Source: Flavobacteriales bacterium (GTDB lineage: Bacteria; Bacteroidota; Bacteroidia; Flavobacteriales; CAJXXR01). From it: a stretch of 64,000 nt of DNA. Positions 26,011-35,100 of this stretch are shown one piece after another (the stretch's first letter is position 1; each line of letters opens with the position of its first letter). The position numbers and the translations under genes are program-made. A model generated the notes under the pieces. That model did not search any database. It was not told the DNA's origin and worked only from the letters and a program-made list of their open reading frames with translations. The stretch is taken from positions 62,001-126,000 of the forward strand of contig JAOAQX010000006.1 of the NCBI GenBank assembly GCA_025210805.1, read 5' to 3'.

Positions 26011-26970
26011 ATGAGCAAAGAAGACCAAAATATAAATTCATTTTTTGAAAAATATCACTTAATAGGAAGTTCAAATTCTCTAAATTCTATTAAACCTAAA
26101 GTTAGGATGTGTAGATTTTGTAAAAAGGATGAGAATAATACGGAGTTCAAAAAAACTGCTCATGCATGTCCAGAGCTTTTAGGCAGAAATAATTACATTA
26201 TTTATGATGAGTGTGATAGGTGCAACGAAATAGCAAGTAGATATGAAAGCCATTTGTCTAAGTTTTTCTTGCCATATTTGTCATTATTTAGTGTCAAAGG
26301 AAAAAAAAGAGTACCTAAGTTTCAGTCTAGGACAACTGATAGAGATGAAGAAACTAGAACCAAATTAAATCTAGATAGTAAAGGAAAAGTATTTATTCAA
26401 TTAGGAAATAAATCGCATGATGATTATAAAATTAATAAAGATGAAAAGTCTGTTACTTTTAATTTTAGAAATCCTCCCTTAAAACCATTATATGTGTACA
26501 AGGCTCTAGTTAAAATTGCTTTATCATTTTTGCCTGTCGAAAAGTTGGAAAAATATGATTTACTTTTTGACTGGCTAATGGGAAAAACAGATGAAGCGGT
26601 ATATTTTTCTTCATTATTTACAGTAGCTATGATAAATAAGCGTTGGGAAAAGCCAAATGTATTGCTTTATGAAACAAAAAATAACTTTGAAAACAATCAT
26701 TTCTACCCTGAATTAACTCTAATTGTAGGTTTTGGAAATTTAAATATTCAAATATTTCTACCACTTTCGAAATCATTTGATTTTGAAAAATCCAGGGGTA
26801 TGTCACCAACATTAGAACTTTATCCTTTGTTTATTCATGATATTCCAACTGATAAACCTTCACAAGGGTATAAAACGACAATAAAGGTTATGGATCTTTC
26901 CTCTAATGAGAGTATGACATTTGATGAATATTTATCCTTTAATTATGAAAAAGGTGATTTCAATGTTTAG
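26011..26970 (+). CDS. HNH-type zinc-finger protein, putative defence nuclease
   Basis: 319 residues. The N-terminus has a treble-clef/HNH-like cluster: CRFCKKDENNTEFKKTAHA (CxxC, then His), CPELLGRNNYIIYDECDRCN (second CxxC). Residues ~70-319 form an alpha/beta region without a recognised family. HNH proteins of this layout are frequent in phage-defence islands. It has its own upstream region and is not in the CBASS operon, so its link with CBASS is only by location. Confidence 0.65.
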   Translation: MSKEDQNINSFFEKYHLIGSSNSLNSIKPKVRMCRFCKKDENNTEFKKTAHACPELLGRNNYIIYDECDRCNEIASRYESHLSKFFLPYLSLFSVKGKKRVPKFQSRTTDRDEETRTKLNLDSKGKVFIQLGNKSHDDYKINKDEKSVTFNFRNPPLKPLYVYKALVKIALSFLPVEKLEKYDLLFDWLMGKTDEAVYFSSLFTVAMINKRWEKPNVLLYETKNNFENNHFYPELTLIVGFGNLNIQIFLPLSKSFDFEKSRGMSPTLELYPLFIHDIPTDKPSQGYKTTIKVMDLSSNESMTFDEYLSFNYEKGDFNV

Positions 26971-27166
26971 TTTCCTTCAGCCAAATTTCATGTTATTAAA
27001 AAGTTTAAAATATACTTTTCGATGAAATTTTCATTCTAACCTTTTTCCTGTTTTAACAGTAGATATTTTTAGGATGAATGGTAAAATATTCGACTATTTT
27101 ACGACTAAATACTTTACTTTAATGTAAAACAATATACTAAAAACTATTCTTCAATGTATTTTATTT

Positions 27167-27195
27167 CTATATTTGCTTTATCAAAGTAAATATAG
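27167..27195. promoter_or_regulatory. Operator-like inverted repeat over a -7 box
   Basis: CTATATTTGCTTT and AAAGTAAATATAG are inverted copies with one mismatch. The left arm overlaps TATATTTG (27168-27175), a Bacteroidota -7 box, 27 bp upstream of the MerR-like gene. It fits an autoregulatory operator. Confidence 0.55.
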
Positions 27196-27201
27196 AAAAC
27201 C

Positions 27202-27987
27202 ATGTTGGATATAAACAAGCTCAAAGAATTAACTCCATCCATTCAAAACAATGCAATTGTAGATGTATTGGATAGTACGAATATCAATATTCTAAATTTA
27301 TCTAAGAATAAAATAATCAATAAGAGTCTTAATTTAAAATCTAAGGGAAGCGATAACGTTTCTTCTAGAGTAATTAATAATTGGATAGAAAAAGGTGTAG
27401 TTCAAATTGATAAAAATGACTCAGCCAAAAACAACAGATTTAATAAGGTTGAAAGTATTTGGATGGAAGTACTCATTGAACTTAGAGAATATGGTTTACC
27501 ATTAAAAATAATTAAAAGAGTTAGAGAAGTCTTATTTAACATTGTTATCAACGATTTCTATTTGTTTAAGTATTGTATAATACATTCCATAATTGGTGAC
27601 GAAAAAATACTAATGGTACAAAAGGATGGTTATACTAAGTTTGAATCTAAAGTAACCTATCAAAAACAACTGCCAAACGGTTCACATATTCATATACCAT
27701 TCACACAGATATTAGCGTATTGTTTTCCTAAAAACACCTTGTATTTTGATTATAAAATTAAGGATGTATACTCTGATATTGAAAAGCTAAAACTGCTTTT
27801 CTTTTTAAGAACAGGATCATTTATTTATATGAAAATATTTGTCAATGATTCAGATGTTCGATACATCGAAGAACCGAGTTCTCTTGTTAAGAACAAACCT
27901 CTACTAAAGATTATACGAAATTGGGAGTTCTCTAAAATTCAAATCGGTATTGATGATAATACAGATACTTTTATAAAAGGTTGCTAA
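27202..27987 (+). CDS. MerR-like HTH regulator
   Basis: 261 residues. Residues ~45-115 resemble a MerR-type winged helix (SSRVINNWIEKGVV, then FNKVESIWMEVLIELREYGL and IKRVREVL). The rest is an uncharacterised ligand or partner domain. It is encoded 1 bp before a small ORF and the large serine recombinase, so it probably controls island excision. A palindrome over its own promoter supports autoregulation. Confidence 0.65.
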   Translation: MLDINKLKELTPSIQNNAIVDVLDSTNINILNLSKNKIINKSLNLKSKGSDNVSSRVINNWIEKGVVQIDKNDSAKNNRFNKVESIWMEVLIELREYGLPLKIIKRVREVLFNIVINDFYLFKYCIIHSIIGDEKILMVQKDGYTKFESKVTYQKQLPNGSHIHIPFTQILAYCFPKNTLYFDYKIKDVYSDIEKLKLLFFLRTGSFIYMKIFVNDSDVRYIEEPSSLVKNKPLLKIIRNWEFSKIQIGIDDNTDTFIKGC

Positions 27988-27988
27988 T

Positions 27989-28189
27989 ATGGGGGTAAGA
28001 AAAATATCAAAAACCAAGGCTAAAGAAATACTTGTTGAATTTGATGGGAACAACTACACTGATGATGAAACTGAACAAATTCTTCAATTTCTTACCAATG
28101 AAGCTAAAAATACTATAAAAGGATTTGAGGAGTTAAAATCTCAGAAATATGAAGAAGGAAAGAATAGCAGTAGCATACATAAGGGTTAG
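27989..28189 (+). CDS. Small hypothetical protein
   Basis: 66 residues, charged, helical (KTKAKEILVEFDG.., DDETEQILQFLTNEAKNTI). It lies 1 bp after the regulator gene, and its 3' end overlaps the start of the serine recombinase by 41 bp in another frame. Its size and position are those of small regulators or directionality factors, but nothing in the sequence proves it. Confidence 0.55.
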   Translation: MGVRKISKTKAKEILVEFDGNNYTDDETEQILQFLTNEAKNTIKGFEELKSQKYEEGKNSSSIHKG

Positions 28190-29762
28190 TACAAATAGAC
28201 AGAGAGAAGAAGGTACTTCACTAGCATCACAAAAGGAAAGAATAGAATCCTATTGTGCTAATAATAACATTCTATTAAAAGAAATATTTTCTGATCAAGA
28301 ATCAGCTAAAGATTTTAATAGAAATGGATATCAAAAAGCTCTCAAATACATTAAAGAAAATAAGCCTGAAATAAATTTATTAATCGCTACAAATATTGAC
28401 CGATTCAGTAGGCATGTAGCAAAAGGGTTAACAGAAATTGAACAGCTTGAGAAGATTGGAGTAGAAGTAAATTTCACAGAAGAGTGGAATGATTCTATCA
28501 ATTCCCCAAGCAGTAAATTAATGACTAATTTTAAAATGGGCTTCGCTGAATATGAAAGAAACAAGATTGGAGAAAGAACAAAATTAGGTATAGAGACTGC
28601 TTTAAGACAAGGACGTTATACTTATACACCACCAAAAGGTTATTCTAAACAAAAATTAGTTAGTGATAATCCGTATGCAAACGGGAAAATAGGTTTAGTT
28701 CCTAATGAGGATGCCAAACTAATCAAACAATTATTTATTGATTTCTCAACTGGAGAATACCTGCAAAAAGAAATTATTGCAAAATACAAATCCAAGGGAT
28801 TGAAACTATCAAAATCAACCTTAAGTAAACTTTTGTCAAATATTCTTTATATAGGAAAATTAGATTTAAGTAATTATGATGTTTCTGAAAATGATATTAT
28901 TGATGCAGTACATCAACCAATAGTTCCTACAGATGTTTTTTATAAAGTTCAAGATATAAAAAATGGTAGAAATAATAAGGTTAAAACGACAAGACCAAAA
29001 AACGAGAAATTTCCTTTAAGTGGATTTGTTTATTGCACAAAGTGTGATAGTCCATTTTATGGCTCTACTAGCTCAAATGGAAAGAAAAAGAACAAAAAGT
29101 ATTATGATTATTATTCGTGTAAAAATAATTGCTTACACCAAAGTTATAGAGCCGAATATGTTCATGATAGATTCAAAGACTTATTAAGGTTGATTAGACC
29201 CTCTAAGGGCGTTATAGAGCTTTACAAAGAAGTTCTAAAGACCGAGTATGAAAATGCTCTTGATCAGGCTAAAAAGTCGAAAAAAGAAGTCAAAAAGGAA
29301 ATCAAGAAATTAGAAGAAAAACTTACTAAATTAACAGATAAGTACATTGATGACGACATCACTAAAGATGCATATGATTTATCATCAAGCAAAATAACTA
29401 GAGAATTACAAGAGTTTAAATCAAGTTTAAAGAACCTTGACTCTAATACTGATGGTTTAACTTCATTAATTGATTTTGGATTATCTTTTCTAGGAAACCT
29501 CTATAAATCATATGATTCTGCACCAAGAGCTATTAAAGAAAAGCTATTGGGTTCGTACTTTAAAGAACATTTATATTTTGGAAATGGAAAATTCCGAACC
29601 CCAAAGTTTAATGATTTCATTTTACTTATATGTGGGAAAAACAAGGAGTTACATACGGAAATAAAAAAAACGGAAACTGATTTTGGAATCAATTCCCGTT
29701 TAGTACCTTGGGCGGGAATCGAACCCGCACTCCCGAAAGAACTGGATTTTGAATCCCTTTGA
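28149..29762 (+). CDS. Large serine recombinase (site-specific integrase)
   Basis: 537 residues. N-terminal resolvase domain with nucleophile Ser14 (AYIRVSTNRQ) and the arginine motif IDRFSRH; a recombinase domain; a zinc beta-ribbon (CTKCDSPF..YYSCKNNC); and a long coiled coil (~370-440) typical of large serine integrases. The C-terminal ~35 residues are odd: from about KKTETDFGINS onward the codons run antisense through the terminator and 3' half of a tRNA-Leu, and the stop (TGA, 29760) lies in the first bases of the neighbouring element. The natural C-terminus has probably been replaced by chromosomal sequence at the island edge. Confidence 0.88.
   Translation: MKKERIAVAYIRVSTNRQREEGTSLASQKERIESYCANNNILLKEIFSDQESAKDFNRNGYQKALKYIKENKPEINLLIATNIDRFSRHVAKGLTEIEQLEKIGVEVNFTEEWNDSINSPSSKLMTNFKMGFAEYERNKIGERTKLGIETALRQGRYTYTPPKGYSKQKLVSDNPYANGKIGLVPNEDAKLIKQLFIDFSTGEYLQKEIIAKYKSKGLKLSKSTLSKLLSNILYIGKLDLSNYDVSENDIIDAVHQPIVPTDVFYKVQDIKNGRNNKVKTTRPKNEKFPLSGFVYCTKCDSPFYGSTSSNGKKKNKKYYDYYSCKNNCLHQSYRAEYVHDRFKDLLRLIRPSKGVIELYKEVLKTEYENALDQAKKSKKEVKKEIKKLEEKLTKLTDKYIDDDITKDAYDLSSSKITRELQEFKSSLKNLDSNTDGLTSLIDFGLSFLGNLYKSYDSAPRAIKEKLLGSYFKEHLYFGNGKFRTPKFNDFILLICGKNKELHTEIKKTETDFGINSRLVPWAGIEPALPKELDFESL
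29704..29756 (-). pseudogene. 3' half of split tRNA-Leu(CAA) (attL side)
   Basis: On the minus strand the sequence gives the 3' side of the anticodon arm, variable arm, T arm (GCGGGTTCGATTCCCGC) and acceptor strand CCAAGGT plus discriminator A. It pairs perfectly with the 5' strand GCCTTGG found 24.8 kb away at 54558-54564. Joining the halves at the shared 14-bp core gives a complete 82-nt tRNA-Leu with anticodon CAA. A terminator hairpin (AAACGG/CCGTTT then T-run on the minus strand, ~29665-29702) follows it. Confidence 0.9.
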
Positions 29763-29788
29763 CCTTGATTTTTAATATTTTAAAATTA

Positions 29789-29832
29789 TGATAATCAACG
29801 AATTAACATTTTTATTAATTCGTAAATTATCA
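29789..29832. promoter_or_regulatory. Inverted repeat before the tyrosine recombinase start
   Basis: TGATAAT/ATTATCA (29789-29795/29826-29832) encloses ACGAATTAA/TTAATTCGT (29798-29806/29815-29823). It ends 4 bp before the ATG at 29837 and could hide the ribosome binding site or bind a regulator or the integrase. Confidence 0.5.
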
Positions 29833-29836
29833 TCAA

Positions 29837-31093
29837 ATGGCTACAATGTTTGTCACTAGGTTGCAAAAAATTGATTCTGTAAAACAAAAAGACGGAAGAT
29901 ATCCAATTGTTTTGCAAGTAACATTTAACAGAAAAGTAAGAAGAAAGCGTACAGGCTTAAATGCTCTAATAGAACAATGGGATTTTACCAACCATGAGTT
30001 CAAAAAAGGAGTTCATGGAAGACGAGAACTCAATAAGAAATTAGAAGATATCCAAAAGAAAGCTATCAAAATATATGAAAAGCATTTTGAGGATAAGCCT
30101 TTTGACTATAAAGTGTTTTTAGAATTATTTGAAGAGAAGCCTATTGAAAAAAGAGGTGTTTCGGCTTTTTGTATGGAAGTAAGTAAAGGATTTATCAAAA
30201 CAGGACAAATACATTCAGCAAACTATTATAAACATACGGCAAGTGCAGTTCTCAAAGTTGCACCTAAAGATTTGCCCTTCGAAGATTTTACAGAAGATTG
30301 GTTAAGAAAGTTTGAAGAATATCATATCAGTAAAGGAACAAAGTGTCACAATTATATGGTTCATCTTAGGTCTGTATTTAACAAAGCCGTACAAAAGAAA
30401 TTGGCAGACTTTAATAGAAACCCTTTTAAGAATCCATATACCAATCCATACGGTTATGATTTTTCACATTTGAAGAAGCTCAAACTCAAGAAGACGAAAA
30501 GAATAAAAGACTTGGATAGAGAGCAATTGATAAAGCTTAAAAACTTTGATAATATGACCGAAAAAGAAAGAAAGTATATGGCTATTTGGTTCTTTTCATT
30601 CTACTGTTTTGGTGTAAATCTCATTGATATTGCTAGAATGAAATACAAGCATATTAAAAATGACCGTTGGTACTACGACAGGAATAAAACAGGAACTGGA
30701 TTAAAAAATGGAAAACCTCTTATTGATGAAGCTTTAAATATTATTCAAAAGTTTGGAACAAGTGGTCTAAAAGGTAAAAAAGATGATTATGTTTTTGATA
30801 TCTTGGTGGGATATGATGAAAATGAAGAAAGCATAAACAAAAGAGTAAATTATTACGCAAATTTTATCCGAAATGCTTGTAAAAGAGTAGCAACAAGAAT
30901 GGGGTTTGATGGGCATTTCTCTTATTATTCCGCAAGATATTCTAGTGCTACATTGGCACTAAATGAAGGAGCAGATAGAAACACGGTTAGTCACTTATTA
31001 GACCATGAAAACTTTAGTACCATTGACAACTACGCAGGTAGGGCAGATGATTCTAAAGTATTAAAAGCTATGGAAATATTGAAGTTAACTTAA
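29837..31093 (+). CDS. Tyrosine recombinase (phage integrase family)
   Basis: 418 residues, typical of Bacteroidota integrases: N-terminal arm-binding region, SAM-like core-binding domain (~105-215), C-terminal catalytic domain. Catalytic residues: Arg267 (IARMKY), Arg367 in YYSARYSSAT (the usual HxxR His is Tyr here), His390 in LLDHEN, and the nucleophile Tyr399 in DNYAG. It lies at the left end beside the core site in tRNA-Leu, so it is the enzyme that inserted the element. It has no in-frame TGA and so is readable in the present host. Confidence 0.9.
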   Translation: MATMFVTRLQKIDSVKQKDGRYPIVLQVTFNRKVRRKRTGLNALIEQWDFTNHEFKKGVHGRRELNKKLEDIQKKAIKIYEKHFEDKPFDYKVFLELFEEKPIEKRGVSAFCMEVSKGFIKTGQIHSANYYKHTASAVLKVAPKDLPFEDFTEDWLRKFEEYHISKGTKCHNYMVHLRSVFNKAVQKKLADFNRNPFKNPYTNPYGYDFSHLKKLKLKKTKRIKDLDREQLIKLKNFDNMTEKERKYMAIWFFSFYCFGVNLIDIARMKYKHIKNDRWYYDRNKTGTGLKNGKPLIDEALNIIQKFGTSGLKGKKDDYVFDILVGYDENEESINKRVNYYANFIRNACKRVATRMGFDGHFSYYSARYSSATLALNEGADRNTVSHLLDHENFSTIDNYAGRADDSKVLKAMEILKLT

Positions 31094-31180
31094 AATTGAG
31101 AATGAAAATTTGTTTACACAAAAACATTTGCATTTAAAATTTCTATCCATATACTAAGAGTACAAATGTCCTTCGGGAAC

Positions 31181-31199
31181 TCCTCCAACTTTGTTGGAG
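31181..31199. terminator. Hairpin between convergent genes
   Basis: CTCCAAC-TTT-GTTGGAG stem-loop between the recombinase end and the MazF-like gene end; probably a bidirectional terminator although T runs are short. Confidence 0.5.
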
Positions 31200-31215
31200 A
31201 GAATAAGCAAAAGGT

Positions 31216-31635
31216 TTAGAACAATAATGTTTTAAGCCTTTTTTTGATTTTTAAAAACTCTTCCTCTTCGACTACTCATATTTTTCTAATAAGTCTTTTT
31301 CTATCTACTATTCTTGCTTGAGAAAGCATTAAGCTAGAGTCTTTATCAAAATAGGAATACGGGAGTGAATAATAAAAAGGGCTATCTTCTTTCCCTTTCG
31401 TAGTCATTGGCACAACAAAAAACAAATTTCCAATTTTTTTGATAACCAAAACGGGTCTTAGGAAAACTTCATCTTTTCCATCGGCTTCTGAACCAATGTT
31501 TACCCCTAAATGGGCATTATATATTTCCCTTGGTTTAAAATAAATTCTTTCACGTTCTGAATGATGAATTTCTTGTTTTAAAATACTCCAATTATCAAAA
31601 TCTTTAATGTATTCTTCTTCGTTATTGTTATCCAT
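31216..31635 (-). CDS. MazF/PemK-like toxin with one in-frame UGA
   Basis: In the standard code the frame stops at TGA (31276-31278) after 119 residues, ending DRKRLIRKI. Reading on, it continues VVEEEEFLKIKKRLKTLLF to TAA at 31216, for 139 codons. MazF/PemK proteins usually end with a pattern like RLIRKIG..(E)EF..IKK.L..LL, so the UGA sits where glycine is expected and the extension is the missing C-terminal helix. The core shows RPVLVIKK, FFVVPMTTKGK and LSQARIVD, typical of this mRNA-interferase family. No antitoxin gene is evident next to it. In the present host the product would lack its last helix. Confidence 0.8.
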
Positions 31636-31727
31636 TTTGTCACTCGAAATAAAAAATCAGAATTACTATATTCATTCTATTTTTAGATTCAAACTGAAAA
31701 CCGCAAAGGAAACCCTTTGCAGTACGA

Positions 31728-32027
31728 TTAATACTCACTTGAATACATGAGTGTACAATGATTGTCTTCGGTTCTGTAATTACCGCTTTCAATCATTTCT
31801 TTGTTTAGTTGGTCGATAAAGAAAAGCTTTTGTTCGGTTTCGGTATTTACAAAGACTTGCAAATAATCTAAACCGCCTTTTTCTTTTACCAATTCTTGAA
31901 TTTTGAGATACATAGATGCTATGGTATCTACAGGAATAGTTCGGTTTACCCTACTGGTAACCAAAAACGTACCCGAAAACTGGTACGTCCCTTCGGTTTC
32001 TTGTTGTTTTAAAACCCAATTGCTCAT
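31728..32027 (-). CDS. Hypothetical protein
   Basis: 99 residues, soluble, mixed alpha/beta (GTYQFSGTFLVTSRVNRTIP, LDYLQVFVNTETEQKLFFID). No family is recognised. It is upstream of the MazF-like gene on the same strand, 92 bp away. The usual antitoxin place makes it a candidate, but the sequence does not look like a MazE-type antitoxin. Confidence 0.55.
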   Translation of the reverse strand: MSNWVLKQQETEGTYQFSGTFLVTSRVNRTIPVDTIASMYLKIQELVKEKGGLDYLQVFVNTETEQKLFFIDQLNKEMIESGNYRTEDNHCTLMYSSEY

Positions 32028-32175
32028 AGGTAAAGGTATTTTGATTAGAGTTAAGTTTTATTAATTACTACAACTATGTAAATGGCATTTAATGTTTTCT
32101 TGATTTGTAATTTACATATCATATAAATCAGTAGTTAAAAAACTATATTTGTAGCTCTATAATCTATATCACACA

Positions 32176-35100
32176 ATGAAAAAAACATTTGACCAAACAC
32201 TGGAGGAGTATCGTGAAATTTCATTTTCAGAAAGAGATAAAGGAGACAGGTTTGAAAGATTAATGCAAGCATATTTGCAAACAGACCCAACATACACAAG
32301 TCTTTTTCAATACGTTTGGTTATGGAATGAGTTCCCTAATAAAGATGAATTTGGAGGGAAAGATACGGGTATAGATTTAGTAGCTCTTACCTATGAAGGT
32401 GATTACTGGGCTATACAATGTAAGTGTTATCAAGAAAATTCAACTATTGATAAAAAATCCGTAGATTCATTCTTATCTACTTCAAGTAGAGAATTTAAAG
32501 ATTCTCATTCTAATACAATTGGTTTTTCTCAAAGGTTATGGATATCTACAACTAATAAATGGGGAGCAAATGCACAGGAAGCAATCAGAAATCAAAATCC
32601 TCCTGTAACAAGAATTAATTTAACAGATTTACAAAATGCACCTGTAGATTGGGAGAAATTAGAATCTGGAATTACAGGAGAACTGGCAAGAACAAGCAAA
32701 AAAGAATTATACGAACATCAAAAAGAAGCTTTAAACAATACTGAAAAGCATTTTAGCAAGCACAATAGAGGGAAGCTTATAATGGCTTGTGGAACTGGTA
32801 AAACGTTTACTTCCTTACGTATTGCAGAAAATGAAACTAAAGACAAGGGTTTAGTATTATTCTTAGTCCCATCTATTGCGTTGTTAGGGCAAACTTTAAG
32901 AGAATGGTCTGCAAATTCAAAAGAACCAATAAATCCTATATGTATTTGCTCTGATAGTAAAATTACAAGACAACAAGCCAATGCAGATTTTGGAGATTCA
33001 AGTGCTATTGACTTAGCTCTTCCAGCCTCTACAGATGTCAAAAATATTGTGAGACAATTTCAAGCCATAGATTTAAGAAAAAAGAGCGGTATGACAGTTG
33101 TTTTTTCAACTTATCAATCTATTGAAGTAATTGCAAAAGCTCAAAATGAATTAAGTAAAATAAACCCTAATAAATCTGAATTTGATTTAATTATTTGTGA
33201 TGAAGCCCACAGAACAACAGGAGTTTCAATAAGCAAAGAAGATTCTTCGGCTTTTGTAAAAGTTCATGATAATGATTTTATAAAGTCTAAGAAAAGACTT
33301 TATATGACGGCTACACCTAGACTATTTAGCGATGATTCGAAATCTAAAGCAACTCAAAATGATGCTATTCTTTGCTCTATGGATGATGAAAGTCTATATG
33401 GACAAGAAATGTTTAGAATAGGCTTTGGTGAAGCAGTTGAAAAAGGAATGTTGACAGATTATAAAGTTCTTATTTTAACATTAAATGATACTGATGTTCC
33501 TGCATCAATCCAAAGAATGATAGCTAATTCAGAAGAAGAAATTACGGCTGATGATGCTTCGAAATTAATCGGTTGTGTTAACGCTCTTTCAAAACAGGTT
33601 TTAGGAGATGAAGGACTTATTAAAAATAGCGACCCTGAACCAATGAAAAGAGCCGTTGCTTTTTGTCAAAATATTAGTGTTTCAAAAAAAATAACTAATA
33701 ACTTTAATGATACTACGGATATTTACTTAGATGATTTAGAACAAAAAGCAAAAGAAAAAATGGTTTCTGTTTCATCAAATCATATAGATGGAAGTATGTC
33801 TGCCCCAGAAAGAGATGAATTATTAAACTGGTTGAAATCTACTTCTGCTGATGCAAACGAATGTAGAGTACTGACTAACGTAAGATGTTTAAGTGAAGGA
33901 GTTGATGTTCCTTCCTTAGATGCTGTATTGTTTTTATCTGCAAGAAATTCTCAAGTAGACGTTGTTCAGTCTGTAGGAAGAGTAATGCGTAAAGCAAAAG
34001 GTAAAAAATATGGATATATCATAATCCCAGTTGTTGTTCCTACAAATGTAGAAGCTTCGAAAGCTTTAGATAATAATGATAGATTTAAAGTCGTTTGGAG
34101 TGTTTTAAACGCACTTAGAGCCCACGATGATAGATTCAATGCAACAATTAATAAAATTGATTTAAACAAAAAGAAACCTAATCAAATATTGGTTGGTGGT
34201 GCTTCTCATGGAAAGGAAGACTTTTCGGGAGATGGCGTTAATGAACCTGCTGAGGAATACGGGCAAATGAGCAAGCAATTAGCATTACAGTTTGAGGAAC
34301 TACAAGGAGTAATGTACGCTAAAATGGTTAAAAAAGTTGGTGATAGGGTTTATTGGGAAAAATGGGCTAAAGATGTAGCCATTATTGCAGAAAATCAAAT
34401 TGCGAGAATTACTCATTTAGTAGAAGAAGATTCTCAGCACCAAAAAGCGTTTAATAATTTTTTATTAGGTCTGCAAAAAAATATAAACCCTAGTATTTCG
34501 AAAGATCAAGCAATAGAAATGCTCTCTCAACATATAATCACCAAACCTGTTTTTGAAGCTTTATTTGAGGGTTATTCCTTCGTAGAAAACAACGCCGTTT
34601 CGAAAGCTATGCAGTCTATGATGAATATTTTAGAAAACTCAAGAATAGAAAAAGATACTCAAGCATTAGATAAATTTTATAAGTCAGTAAAAAAGAGAGC
34701 TTCAGGGATTGATAATGCGGAAGGAAAACAAAAAATTATAATTGAGCTATATGATAAATTCTTTAAAACTGCTTTTCCTAAAATGGTGGAACAATTAGGA
34801 ATTGTTTATACACCAGTAGAGGTTGTTGATTTTATTATTCATTCTGTAAATGATGTATTAAAAAAAGAATTTAACAGAACTGTATCTGATGAAAATGTAC
34901 ATATTTTAGACCCATTTACAGGAACAGGGACTTTTATAACAAGGCTTTTACAAAGCGGATTAATCAAGCAAAAAGACTTATTTAGAAAATATACTAAAGA
35001 ATTACATGCTAATGAAATAGTATTATTGGCTTACTATATAGCTGCTGTTAATATAGAAAATGCCTATCATGATGCAACAGAAGACCCAAATGATGGAATA

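Larger units (their letters stand above)
13012..29690. mobile_element. Defence island between two serine recombinases (limits approximate)
   Basis: The block from ~13 kb to the terminator of the split tRNA-Leu (~29.66-29.69 kb) holds accessory genes only: two serine recombinases, a regulator, a two-component system and the caspase/CBASS genes. The right limit is inferred because the integrase frame runs into tRNA terminator sequence. No att repeats could be identified and the left limit is a guess near the gene remnant at 12.9 kb. Confidence 0.4.
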
